Source of the DNA: Pseudomonadota bacterium
GTDB lineage: Bacteria; Pseudomonadota; Alphaproteobacteria; Sphingomonadales; Sphingomonadaceae
Length of the DNA: 17,816 bases
Reading direction: 5' to 3'
NCBI GenBank assembly: GCA_023413015.1
Contig: JAEZQR010000002.1
Coordinates: 1 to 17,816, forward strand
Within the stretch, counting starts at the first letter, position 1, and the number at the start of each line of letters is the position of its first letter. The notes under the pieces are model-generated. The model was not told the DNA's origin, searched no databases, and worked only from the letters and a program-made list of their open reading frames with translations. The position numbers and the translations under genes are program-made. Below, piece by piece: positions 1 to 6,501 of this stretch.

Positions 1-426
1 CCGCTGCGCACCGTGTTCGGCATCACCACGCAGCCGGGCTGGTGGAAGAAGCCGACGATCATCGACCGCGATCGCGCCCGCTGGGGGATCTTCAACGAGG
101 TGCCCACCGACATCGCCGAGCACGAGATCGACGCGCTGATCTGGGACTCGGGCCGCGTGCTGTTCCAGATGGCGATGCCGTGGGCCGATCCGGCGAAGGG
201 CACCAAGGTCGACTATGCGCGCCTTGCGATGCCGTCGCTGGTGATCGTCGGCGACCGCGACCGGATCACCCCGGTCGGCACCGCCCGCGCCACGGCGCGC
301 CATCTGGCCGGCCGCGTCGACTATCGCGAGCTCACCGGCGTCGGCCACTGGCTGTTCCACGAGCCGGTGCTGAGCCGCACCGCCGCCGAGATCGAAGCCT
401 TCCTGCGCGAGCTTCCAGCGACCTGA
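1..426 (+). CDS. alpha/beta hydrolase, C-terminal part (gene starts before the window)
   Basis: The reading frame is open from the first base and ends at TGA 424-426, leaving about 141 residues of a C-terminus. It has the late landmarks of an alpha/beta-hydrolase fold. A buried strand is followed by GDRDRITP, where the acid Asp of the triad usually sits, and then by GVGHWLFHEP with the catalytic His. The nucleophile Ser and oxyanion region lie outside the window. The family covers esterases, lipases, epoxide hydrolases and C-C hydrolases, and the substrate cannot be told from this part. Several Trp residues (GWWKK, IWDSG, PWADP) lie in what would be the cap region. The next gene on this strand is about 250 bp downstream, so no operon link is evident. 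The fold is likely; the exact function is unknown. Confidence 0.8.
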   Translation, partial: PLRTVFGITTQPGWWKKPTIIDRDRARWGIFNEVPTDIAEHEIDALIWDSGRVLFQMAMPWADPAKGTKVDYARLAMPSLVIVGDRDRITPVGTARATARHLAGRVDYRELTGVGHWLFHEPVLSRTAAEIEAFLRELPAT

Positions 427-535
427 ACAATCGCTGTCCTACAGCCCTGCGGCTTTGCTAGCGTCGCCGCGGCCGAGTCGCCCGGCTCGTGCCGCCAGCT
501 TGGAGGCAGAAAGCAGCTCTCGTTGGTGTGACCTT

Positions 536-563
536 CGTGTGAACTTTGGCGTGTGAACTTTGG
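536..563. repeat. 14-bp perfect tandem duplication
   Basis: CGTGTGAACTTTGG occurs at 536-549 and again at once at 550-563. A degenerate third unit (GTGTGACCTT) lies just upstream, near 526-535. The period is 14 bp, not a multiple of a DNA turn. It could be a recent slippage duplication or a direct-repeat binding site for a regulator of the NUDIX gene. Only the repeat itself is seen directly. Confidence 0.75.
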
Positions 564-624
564 TCCGGCTTCGCCGACGCAGATTGGGCTGGCCCATCTC
601 CGGCGTTTGCACCTCCGGGCACGA

Positions 625-643
625 CGAGGCGTTCCTCGCCTCG
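625..643 (+). promoter_or_regulatory. hairpin in the NUDIX leader
   Basis: CGAGGCG (625-631) and CGCCTCG (637-643) form a perfect 7-bp stem with a TTCCT loop. It lies about 20 nt before the Shine-Dalgarno sequence of the NUDIX gene. No T-run follows, so it is not a classic terminator. It may affect translation or RNA stability; this role is inferred. Confidence 0.4.
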
Positions 644-674
644 ATGTCCGGTCGATTTCACAAGGAGGTAGCGC

Positions 675-1181
675 GTGGCGGAGAAGGTGTGGGGCGGCAA
701 GTTCGTCGAGGTGTTCGTCGACGACACCTGGGAATTTGTGAAGCGCGCGCGCGGCATCTCCGCCGCCGTCATCCTCGCGCTCACCGACGATGACGAGGTC
801 GTCCTCGTCGAGCAGTATCGCGTGCCGCTCGGCCGCCGCTGTCTTGAGCTACCCGCCGGCCTGATCGGCGACGAGACGCCCGGCGAGGAAGCGGCGAGCA
901 CCGCCGAGCGCGAGCTGGAAGAGGAAACCGGCTTCGCGGCCGACCATTGGGAGGAACTGGGCGAGTTCGCATCCTCCCCGGGCATGCTCGGCGAGACCTT
1001 CCGCCTGTTCCGCGCGACCGGCCTCCGCCGCGTCGGCGACGGCGGCGGCGTCAGTCATGAGGACATCATCACCCATGTCGTGAAGCTCGCCGACGTGCCC
1101 GCTTTCCTGGCTGCCCGGCGCGCGGAAGGCTGCGCGGCGGACGTCAAGCTGCTCGCGCTTCTGCCCTACGCGAAGCTTTAG
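675..1181 (+). CDS. NUDIX hydrolase, ADP-ribose pyrophosphatase type
   Basis: The 168-aa cytosolic enzyme probably cleaves ADP-ribose or a related nucleoside diphosphate to AMP and a sugar phosphate. The Nudix box is complete at residues 65-87: G65, E71, R79-E80, E83-E84 and G86 fit GX5EX7REUXEEXGU exactly. The preceding QYRVPL and ELPAG, and the SPG at about 101-103 with a Glu soon after, are typical of the ADPR-pyrophosphatase branch (NudF-like), not the MutT branch. The start is GTG 675, chosen because AAGGAGG (662-668) sits 6 nt upstream. The gene stands alone. Its leader carries a tandem repeat and a hairpin. The exact substrate is inferred from family motifs only. Confidence 0.88.
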   Translation: MAEKVWGGKFVEVFVDDTWEFVKRARGISAAVILALTDDDEVVLVEQYRVPLGRRCLELPAGLIGDETPGEEAASTAERELEEETGFAADHWEELGEFASSPGMLGETFRLFRATGLRRVGDGGGVSHEDIITHVVKLADVPAFLAARRAEGCAADVKLLALLPYAKL

Positions 1182-1186
1182 GGCAG
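1161..1186 (+). terminator. weak stem-loop overlapping the NUDIX stop codon
   Basis: CTGCCCT (1161-1167) pairs with AGGGCAG (1180-1186), giving a 7-bp stem with a 12-nt loop. The stem includes the last codons and the stop of the NUDIX gene. No T-run follows, so a Rho-independent role is doubtful. It lies just before the convergent HapK-like gene. Confidence 0.25.
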
Positions 1187-1198
1187 CCAGGCGTCGCG

Positions 1199-1516
1199 TC
1201 AGGGCAGGACTTCGCTCAGCGTCTCGGTCAGGATGAATTGCGCGTCGGCGAACTTCTCGAACTCGGCGCTGAGGTTGCGCATCGCCTCGGTGGAGATGTC
1301 GCGGTCGAAGGCTTCCATATTGTCGATGTCGATGACCCCGATGTACGCGAAGGCGGGCTTGCCCTCGCCGCCGAGCAGGCCCGTGGTACGGTAGATCTGG
1401 AAGTCGAGGACGGAGACGAGCGAGCCCACTCCCGGTAGCTCACGGGTGCGCGCCCATTCCTCATAGGCAGCCGTGTCGGTGCCGGGCTTCAGGTTGAACG
1501 GTACGATGATTCGCAT
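1199..1516 (-). CDS. HapK/REDY-like small protein, ferredoxin-like fold
   Basis: This 105-aa protein resembles the family annotated as REDY-like protein HapK: MRIIVPFNLKPG start, central IYRTTGLLG, then YIGVIDIDNMEAF and a C-terminal FILTE segment. The pattern fits a dimeric alpha/beta-barrel like NIPSNAP or stress-responsive A/B-barrel proteins. HapK is named after a prodigiosin-type cluster, but many homologues lie outside such clusters and have no known role. No pigment genes are near here. ATG 1516 is preceded by AAGGAG with 6-nt spacing; that site overlaps the stop of the amidase gene, which ends 11 bp upstream. The two genes are therefore probably one transcript, and the protein may act with the amidase pathway (inference). 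Confidence 0.75.
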   Translation of the reverse strand: MRIIVPFNLKPGTDTAAYEEWARTRELPGVGSLVSVLDFQIYRTTGLLGGEGKPAFAYIGVIDIDNMEAFDRDISTEAMRNLSAEFEKFADAQFILTETLSEVLP

Positions 1517-1527
1517 GAACTTCTCCT

Positions 1528-2847
1528 TCAGGTGTAAGCAGGGGGTGGGGCGTAGGCGTTGAGGGCGTGGTCGAGACGCCCGGCGAGATCGAGCAGCGCC
1601 GTTTCCGAGCCGGCGCGACCGATCAGCTGGACGGCAACGGGCAGCCCGTCCGACGTCCAGCCGGCGGGCAGCGACAGCGCCGGCAGCCCCGCGATGTTGG
1701 CGAGCGCGGTGAAGTCGGCCTGTGTGACCGGCGCGGCGCCATGCGCGAAGGCGGGCTGCGGCGTCGTCGGCGTCAGGATCGCCTCGGCATCGAGCAGGAT
1801 GGCATGCAGGCGTTCGGCCGCTGCATCGAGGTTCGCGCGTCCCTGTGCGAGCGCCGCTGCGTCGAACCCGTCGGCGAACCCGAGATAGCCGCGGAACGCC
1901 TCGGAGAAGCCGGCCGGATCGGAGGCCACCTCGGGGAAATGCTCGCGCGCCTCGCGCGCCATCTCCACGAAGGCGGCAAGCCGCACCTGCGCCAGATCGA
2001 GATCCGGCGCCGCGAAGCGCTGCACCTTGAGCCCGAGACCGGCGAGCAGGTCGGCGGCGAGCTCGTAGGCACGGTGCACCGCCGGATCGCTGTCATAGGC
2101 ATCGACGACGTCGAGTTGGGCGACCTTGGCGACCGGTTGGGCTGTAGCGAGCGGGGCCATGGCGCTCATCATCGCCCGCAGGTCGGCGATCGATCGCGCC
2201 AGCGGCCCGATGCAATCCAGCCGCCGCGCCAGCGGCACCAGCCCGTCATCGGGCACGAGGCCGTTGGTGGGCTTCAGGCCGTAGACGCCGTTGTAGGCGG
2301 CAGGGATTCGCACCGATCCGAGCGTGTCGGTGCCGAGAGCCGCGACGCACAGGCCGGCGGCGACCGCCACGCCGCTGCCGCCCGAGGAGCCGCCCGGCGT
2401 ATGGCCGATCCGGTGCGGGTTCATCGCGCGCCCATAGGCTTCGTTGTCGGTGGTGGCGCCGAGCGCGCCCTCGTGCATGTTGAGGTTGCCAAGCACGATC
2501 GCGCCGGCGGTGCGCAGCCGCGTCACCACCTCGGCATCCTTGACGGCGACCGCGTTCCGCCGCGCCGCGACGCCGGCATGCGTGGGCAGCCCCTCGACAT
2601 CGATGTTCGCCTTCACCGCGATCGGCACGCCCTCGAGCGAAGCGGGGGCACCGGCCTCGAAGCGCCGCCCGCTCTCGTCGGCCGCCGCAAGCGCGCGTTC
2701 GCGATCGATGCTCGTGAAGGCGCGTAAGGTCGGGTCGTGTGCTTCGATGCGGCCGAGATAATGTTCGACCACGACGCGCGGGGTGAGCACGCCGCGCCGG
2801 TAGGCGGCGGTCAGCTCGGCGATCGACAGGCAGTGGATATCGGTCAA
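1528..2847 (-). CDS. amidase signature family hydrolase
   Basis: This 439-aa cytosolic amidase shows all signature elements, hydrolysing an unknown amide to acid and ammonia or amine. With TTG 2847 as residue 1, the Ser-cisSer-Lys triad is K79 (GVPIAVKANI), S154/S155 (PGGSSGGSG) and S178 (GTDTLGSVRIP). The usual GTDTGGS has Leu at the fifth position here, a change seen in some family members. The frame stays open far upstream, but that extension runs into the divergent gene and is rich in Arg without family features. TTG 2847 follows GAGAGGAAG and starts right before the typical first helix (LSIAELTAAYRRG). No alternative ATG or GTG fits. The length matches AtzF/GatA-like single-domain amidases. 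The HapK-like gene follows 11 bp later. Confidence 0.87.
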   Translation of the reverse strand: MTDIHCLSIAELTAAYRRGVLTPRVVVEHYLGRIEAHDPTLRAFTSIDRERALAAADESGRRFEAGAPASLEGVPIAVKANIDVEGLPTHAGVAARRNAVAVKDAEVVTRLRTAGAIVLGNLNMHEGALGATTDNEAYGRAMNPHRIGHTPGGSSGGSGVAVAAGLCVAALGTDTLGSVRIPAAYNGVYGLKPTNGLVPDDGLVPLARRLDCIGPLARSIADLRAMMSAMAPLATAQPVAKVAQLDVVDAYDSDPAVHRAYELAADLLAGLGLKVQRFAAPDLDLAQVRLAAFVEMAREAREHFPEVASDPAGFSEAFRGYLGFADGFDAAALAQGRANLDAAAERLHAILLDAEAILTPTTPQPAFAHGAAPVTQADFTALANIAGLPALSLPAGWTSDGLPVAVQLIGRAGSETALLDLAGRLDHALNAYAPPPAYT

Positions 2848-2871
2848 GGCTTCCTCTCGTCGCTCAGGCGC

Positions 2872-2893
2872 ATCGACTTTACCGAACGTCGAT
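2872..2893. repeat. 6-bp inverted repeat upstream of the amidase gene
   Basis: ATCGAC (2872-2877) and GTCGAT (2888-2893) are perfect arms around a 10-bp spacer, 25-46 bp upstream of the amidase start. The spacing suits a dimeric regulator operator, but so short a repeat could arise by chance. Confidence 0.25.
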
Positions 2894-2946
2894 CGGCGCC
2901 TGCGGTGCCGTGGCTTGGAGCCAGCAATCCGCTTATCCAATGCATA

Positions 2947-2975
2947 TTGACGCCGATCGCCAAGGCTCCGATCTT
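2947..2975 (+). promoter_or_regulatory. sigma70-like promoter candidate for the secreted-protein gene
   Basis: TTGACG (2947-2952) and GATCTT (2970-2975) are separated by 17 bp. Transcription would start about 38 nt before ATG 3020. The -35 box is good and the -10 box is fair. The rest of the 172-bp divergent gap (2848-3019) holds one short inverted repeat. Confidence 0.4.
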
Positions 2976-3019
2976 CGGGTCCTGCGTTGATGAGGCTGAA
3001 GGCCGAAGGAGGCCCGACG

Positions 3020-3415
3020 ATGCGTATCGCCCCTTTGCTCGCCCTCATGTTCGCTACGACGCCCGTCGCGGCCCAGGAGATGGCGGACAAGCCGAGCGCG
3101 ATGGAAATCTACCGTCAGCGTACCGTGACCGTTTACGGCAACGATCCCTGCCCGGTGGCGCAGAGCCCCGACGAGGTGGTGGTCTGTGCCCGGCGTCCCG
3201 AGGAAGAACGCTACCGGTTGCGCACGGTCGAGCCGGTGCCGGGCCAGCGGACCGAACAGGGCGGTGCCGCCCGCGTGAACGGGGCCGACAGCACGCGGCT
3301 GGCCGGCGGCTCGGGCAGCTGCACCACCGTCGGGCCGAACGGGCCGGCGGGCTGCACCCGGGGCCTCGACCTGCTCGGCCTCGGTGCCTGGCTCAACTCG
3401 CTGATCAACAAATAA
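3020..3415 (+). CDS. secreted protein with four cysteines, unknown function
   Basis: This 131-aa protein has a clear Sec signal peptide: MRIAPLLALMFATTPVAAQ with a likely cut after AxA near residue 18. The mature part has four Cys (C44, C56, C101, C112), which suits two disulfides. It has a CARRPEEERYRL segment that I recall from uncharacterised sphingomonad exported proteins, a Gly/Ser/Thr-rich stretch and an amphipathic C-terminus (LDLLGLGAWLNSLINK). ATG 3020 was chosen over an ATG 33 nt upstream because AAGGAGG (3006-3012) sits 7 nt before it and the signal peptide then begins at residue 1. It lies 77 bp upstream of dsbB on the same strand, so it may be a substrate of the Dsb pathway (inference). 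Function is unknown. Confidence 0.8.
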   Translation: MRIAPLLALMFATTPVAAQEMADKPSAMEIYRQRTVTVYGNDPCPVAQSPDEVVVCARRPEEERYRLRTVEPVPGQRTEQGGAARVNGADSTRLAGGSGSCTTVGPNGPAGCTRGLDLLGLGAWLNSLINK

Positions 3416-3492
3416 TCGGTGCGGGCGCCCGGCGCGCATGCGGCGGCTGGTAGATGATGCACGCCGTAACGGTGCGTGCTAGACCCGCGAGC

Positions 3493-3966
3493 ATGAACCG
3501 TATCGACGCTGCCAACGCCTTGACGCTGCTCGGCTCGTCCGCCCTGCTCGGCGGCGCGCTGGCTTTCCAGTATCTCGGGGGGCTTGCCCCCTGCGAGATG
3601 TGTTACTGGCAGCGCTGGCCGCATCTGGCGGCGATCCTGCTCGGGCTGGCGGCGTGGGGCTTGGCACGCACCGCCGCCCGGCGGCCGCTCCTGATCCTGG
3701 CCGGGATCGCCATTCTCGTTGCCGCCGGTCTCGGCCTGTTCCACGCCGGGGTCGAGCAGCATTGGTGGCAGGGGCCGACGACCTGCAGCGCGGCGCCTAC
3801 GGCCGGCGCCTCGGCGCAGGACATCCTGGCCGAGGTTCTGGCCGCGCCGATCGTCCGCTGCGACGCCATTCCCTGGGAACTGTTCGGCCTATCGCTCGCT
3901 GGCTGGAACGCGCTGCTGTCGGCGCTGATCGGAGGAGGCGTGCTGTGGCTGGCGAGCAAGCGATAG
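3493..3966 (+). CDS. dsbB: DsbB-family disulfide bond formation protein
   Basis: The 157-aa inner-membrane protein reoxidises the periplasmic thiol oxidase DsbA and passes electrons to ubiquinone. It has four hydrophobic segments (about 8-28, 43-59, 66-84 and 132-153). The first periplasmic pair is C34-E-M-C37 in PCEMCYWQRWPH, the DsbB hallmark with the quinone-site Arg at 41. The second pair is C98 and C123 in the longer loop (TTCSAAP, VRCD). An ATG 39 nt upstream is possible, but residue 1 at MNRIDAAN gives the normal short cytoplasmic N-terminus. The gene overlaps coq7 by 22 nt. Some alphaproteobacterial homologues are only annotated as disulfide bond formation protein B; a DsbI-like role is possible. 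Confidence 0.9.
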   Translation: MNRIDAANALTLLGSSALLGGALAFQYLGGLAPCEMCYWQRWPHLAAILLGLAAWGLARTAARRPLLILAGIAILVAAGLGLFHAGVEQHWWQGPTTCSAAPTAGASAQDILAEVLAAPIVRCDAIPWELFGLSLAGWNALLSALIGGGVLWLASKR

Positions 3967-4505
3967 GCCGTCCCCGGCGCCTGCCGGGCGACCGCGTCGC
4001 CGATTCTGCCTCGATGATCCGCGTCGATCAGGCCGGCGAATATGGTGCGACGCGCATCTATGCCGGTCAGCTCGCCGTGCTCGGCAACCGCCACCCCTAT
4101 GCGCGCGAGATCACGCGGATGGCGGAGCAGGAGAAGGACCACCTCGCGACGTTCGACCGGCTGGTCGCCGAACGCCGGGTGCGGCCGACCGCTCTCCAGC
4201 CCTTCTGGCACGTCGCAGGCTTCGCGCTCGGTGCGGCGACCGCGCTCCTCGGACCCCGGGCGGCGATGGCCTGCACCGTCGCCGTCGAGACCGAGATCGA
4301 CCGCCACTACAGCGAGCAGCGCGAGTTGTTGGGCGACGACGATCCCGAACTCAAGGCGCATGTCGAAGCCTTCCAGGCCGACGAACTCGAGCACCGCGAC
4401 ATCGCGCTTGAGCATGAAGCCGAAAAGGTGCCCTTCTACCCACTGCTGTCGGCCGGCATCCGCGCCGCCTGCCGCCTCGCGATCGGGCTGTCGAAGCGGA
4501 TCTAG
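3945..4505 (+). CDS. coq7: Coq7-type demethoxyubiquinone hydroxylase
   Basis: The 186-aa di-iron enzyme hydroxylates 2-octaprenyl-3-methyl-6-methoxy-1,4-benzoquinol (demethoxyubiquinol) in ubiquinone synthesis, at the membrane. The ferritin-like four-helix bundle shows paired iron ligands: E32 (QAGEYGATR), E63-x-x-H66 (EQEKDH), E115 (TVAVETEID) and E147-x-x-H150 (DELEHRD). The spacing is close to characterised Coq7. The start is GTG 3945: GGAGGAGG (3931-3938) lies 6 nt upstream inside dsbB, and this leaves the usual short N-terminus. The much longer open frame upstream is a shadow of dsbB. The stop TAG lies in a CTAG that also supplies the stop of the convergent gene. Coupling to dsbB links quinone supply to a quinone-using enzyme. 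Confidence 0.93.
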   Translation: MAGEQAIGRPRRLPGDRVADSASMIRVDQAGEYGATRIYAGQLAVLGNRHPYAREITRMAEQEKDHLATFDRLVAERRVRPTALQPFWHVAGFALGAATALLGPRAAMACTVAVETEIDRHYSEQRELLGDDDPELKAHVEAFQADELEHRDIALEHEAEKVPFYPLLSAGIRAACRLAIGLSKRI

Positions 4506-5014
4506 TGCCTGATGGCCGCCGTATCCGCTGACTCAATCCTGTCGTTGATGAGGCGACCGTCCCGCGTCAGGCGCACGTAGACGACCATCGGTCCACGCCG
4601 CAGCAGCGCCTCCAGGCGGGGGGCGCTCGCTTCCGATACGAAGAGGCGGCTCATCGCGGCGAGCGGCTGGCCACTGGCAGCGAACTCTGGCGTGTAAGCG
4701 AGCGCGATGCGGCTCATCGACGGATCGATGCGTGCCGGGCATTCGCCGTTACGCGGGATCACCCGCACATGCCGACCGCCTTCCTCAAGGCAGAGCATGC
4801 AGCCACCGTCGCGGCACAGATAGGCCGGGCCCGAGACGGTCCAGTCGTAGCGGAAGGCGATGAAGCGGCCGCGCAAAGGGTCACGCGGATCGTAGCCGGC
4901 GATCGGGATGCGCCATTCGGTGGCGCCGCGCTCGCCAGTCTCCTGCATGACGATCCCGACGGCAAGACCGGCGAGCGGAAGGGCGAGCGCTGCGGCGAGC
5001 ATCCAGCGGTTCAT
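4502..5014 (-). CDS. GDYXXLXY-like periplasmic protein
   Basis: This 170-aa protein has an N-terminal hydrophobic anchor or signal (WMLAAALALPLAGLAVGIVM) and then YDPRDPLRGRFIAFRYDW. That segment corresponds to the core of the GDYXXLXY domain (usually PRDxLRGdYxxLxY), here with GRFIAFRY in place of the canonical motif. Four Cys (C67, C72, C75, C92) form a CRDGGCMLC cluster plus one more. The function of the family is unknown; it commonly follows DUF2157 or DUF4401 membrane proteins. ATG 5014 overlaps the stop of the upstream DUF2157 gene by 4 nt (ATGA), with GGAGGG 7 nt before it, so the pair is translationally coupled. The gene shares CTAG with coq7 at the other end. Confidence 0.75.
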   Translation of the reverse strand: MNRWMLAAALALPLAGLAVGIVMQETGERGATEWRIPIAGYDPRDPLRGRFIAFRYDWTVSGPAYLCRDGGCMLCLEEGGRHVRVIPRNGECPARIDPSMSRIALAYTPEFAASGQPLAAMSRLFVSEASAPRLEALLRRGPMVVYVRLTRDGRLINDRIESADTAAIRH

Positions 5015-6129
5015 GCCGGGGCCCTCCGCATCAGCTTCGTCCAGCCCACGGCAAGCCCGATCAGCAACAGCCCACCGATGATCAGGCCGATGCCGGTAAG
5101 CGCCAGGCCGCCGAACAACTCGATGTAGACGATGAACAGCCGCAGCGCGATCATGCCGATCGCGATGCCGAACAGCACGCGCCAGCCGCTGTCATACGCG
5201 CCCTTGGCGATGGCGCCCCACATGCCGAAGTAGACGAAGGCGCCGAACAGCCGCGGCGCCAGCGCATCGGCGTGCGGGATGGCGGCCGCGAGGAGCACCG
5301 CAGTTGCCGCTGCGACAAGGCTGATCCGGACGACGCGCGCCGCGCCCGCGCCAAGTCGGTTGGCCAGCAGCACCGTCACGGCGACAACAGCAATGCCGAT
5401 CGGCAGACGCATCGCCATCGCGGCGGCATCGAATGAGGTAACCGTCACCGCCCAGCCGAAATGCGCGATGCTCGCGCCGCCGAGCAGGAAGGCGAGCCCC
5501 GCTTCGCGCACGCCGTCCGCGAACTCGTCGCTCGCACGGCCATGCAGCAGCACGGCTGTGAGGATCAGCGTCGGCGGGAGCGCGACGGGAAGATTGTCGC
5601 GTGCGGCCTCGGTGAGGCGCTGCGACAGCGTCGAGTCGGCGACGCAGGTGAGCGCGAGCAGCCCCATCATGGCCGCCCAGCCGTAGGCGGTGAGGCGGGT
5701 ATGCCCGGCCACGAGGATGGCCGGCGTGGCAAGCAGCGCCCACCAGCCGAGCGCCTGCCAGACCGGCGAGGTGACCTGATAAATCTGCCCCTGAAGCGCG
5801 ATACCCGCGAGCACGAGTGCAGCCAGCAGGAACAGCGCGCCTTCACCGAGCCATCGCCGTTGCTGTCGCTGGGCTTGCCAGACGACGGCCGCCGCAGCTG
5901 CCATCATCGCCCAATGCACCCCGAGCTTGACGCCCGTCGGGATCATGTCCCAGCCGGCCGCGACGATCAGGACGAGGCCGAGCGCCAGCGCGAACAGCCC
6001 GATGCCGATCGTCGCCCAGAGGGCGATCGGCCGGCTGGCATCAGCCTCGTGTGCGAGGATCGCCTGCGCGGTCGCGGCGTCGATCAGCCCTGCGGCCTGC
6101 CATTCGTCGAGCTTTCGATCGATCGCCAT
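5011..6129 (-). CDS. DUF2157 domain membrane protein
   Basis: This 372-aa protein starts with a soluble helical segment (residues 1-32, KLDEWQAAGLIDAATAQAIL), the N-terminal signature of DUF2157. About ten hydrophobic segments follow, from WATIGIGLFALALGLVLIVA to a C-terminal IGLIIGGLLLIGLAVGWT. Length and layout match DUF2157 inner-membrane proteins, whose role is unknown. It is the first gene of a two-gene unit with the GDYXXLXY-like protein, the usual genomic partnership. The ribosome binding site before ATG 6129 is weak. No transport motif was seen. Confidence 0.82.
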   Translation of the reverse strand: MAIDRKLDEWQAAGLIDAATAQAILAHEADASRPIALWATIGIGLFALALGLVLIVAAGWDMIPTGVKLGVHWAMMAAAAAVVWQAQRQQRRWLGEGALFLLAALVLAGIALQGQIYQVTSPVWQALGWWALLATPAILVAGHTRLTAYGWAAMMGLLALTCVADSTLSQRLTEAARDNLPVALPPTLILTAVLLHGRASDEFADGVREAGLAFLLGGASIAHFGWAVTVTSFDAAAMAMRLPIGIAVVAVTVLLANRLGAGAARVVRISLVAAATAVLLAAAIPHADALAPRLFGAFVYFGMWGAIAKGAYDSGWRVLFGIAIGMIALRLFIVYIELFGGLALTGIGLIIGGLLLIGLAVGWTKLMRRAPA

Positions 6130-6320
6130 CGGGGTTGCTTATCCCGCGCCCATGCGGATCGGACAAGTCACTCCCGTATCGAACGGAGCCGGCGAAGACC
6201 GGCTCGAGGGCGGTGATGGACACTCACAGCCTGATCTGCCGCATGATCGCCTCCTCCGGTCGCCGATGGCTTGCCGGATCGCTGGCGCAGTCGCAATCCG
6301 GGCGCCCGGAGGAGCGGGAC
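6130..6320. other. divergent intergenic region with a stem-loop
   Basis: This 191-bp gap lies between the DUF2157 gene (-) and the 57-aa gene (+). It holds a perfect 7-bp hairpin, GAGCCGG (6186-6192) and CCGGCTC (6199-6205), with a CGAAGA loop. No T-run lies on either side, so it does not look like an intrinsic terminator. No clear promoter stands out. Confidence 0.4.
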
Positions 6321-6494
6321 ATGTCGTTGTTGGATGAGTATCGGGCACGGGCGGCCGAAGCGGCGCAGCAGGCGGAGGCGGCAACGTCGAGCGGGGTCAG
6401 GGAGCGCTGCCGTCATCTCGAGGCAACCTGGCGCGCCGCGGCCGAGCGCGTCGAGCGCTCGCTCGCCCGGCGCGAGGCACGGCTGCAGAACTAG
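6321..6494 (+). CDS. small helical protein, unknown function
   Basis: This 57-aa protein starts MSLLDEYRARAAEAAQQ and is almost all Ala, Arg and Glu, predicted as one or two long helices that may form a coiled coil. It has one Cys and one Trp. ATG 6321 has an excellent GGAGGAG at 6308-6314, 6 nt away, which supports it as real. The open frame extends farther upstream, but that part has no coding character. I recall similar short proteins in sphingomonad genomes without a known role. It converges on dnaJ with only 7 bp between stops. Confidence 0.7.
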   Translation: MSLLDEYRARAAEAAQQAEAATSSGVRERCRHLEATWRAAAERVERSLARREARLQN

Positions 6495-6501
6495 GCCTAA
6501 G

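Larger units (their letters stand above)
427..674. other. intergenic leader upstream of the NUDIX gene
   Basis: These 248 bp have no convincing reading frame; the ORFs on either strand here lack coding character. The stretch holds a perfect 14-bp tandem repeat (536-563), a 7-bp hairpin (625-643) and the ribosome binding site of the NUDIX gene at 662-668. No tRNA is visible, and no convincing intrinsic terminator for the upstream hydrolase. Confidence 0.5.

Noticed and set aside
1567..2727. Long plus-strand open frame (386 aa) opposite the amidase
   Set aside because: It is antisense to a clear amidase with all catalytic residues. Its translation is Arg/Gly/His-rich with no family features, as expected from high-GC shadow frames.
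2848..3090. Longer amidase start at 3090
   Set aside because: The extension overlaps the divergent signal-peptide gene and its promoter and has no amidase features; TTG 2847 fits better.
3600..3944. Longer Coq7 start at 3600
   Set aside because: This part is an out-of-frame reading of dsbB. GTG 3945 has a strong ribosome site and gives the normal family length.
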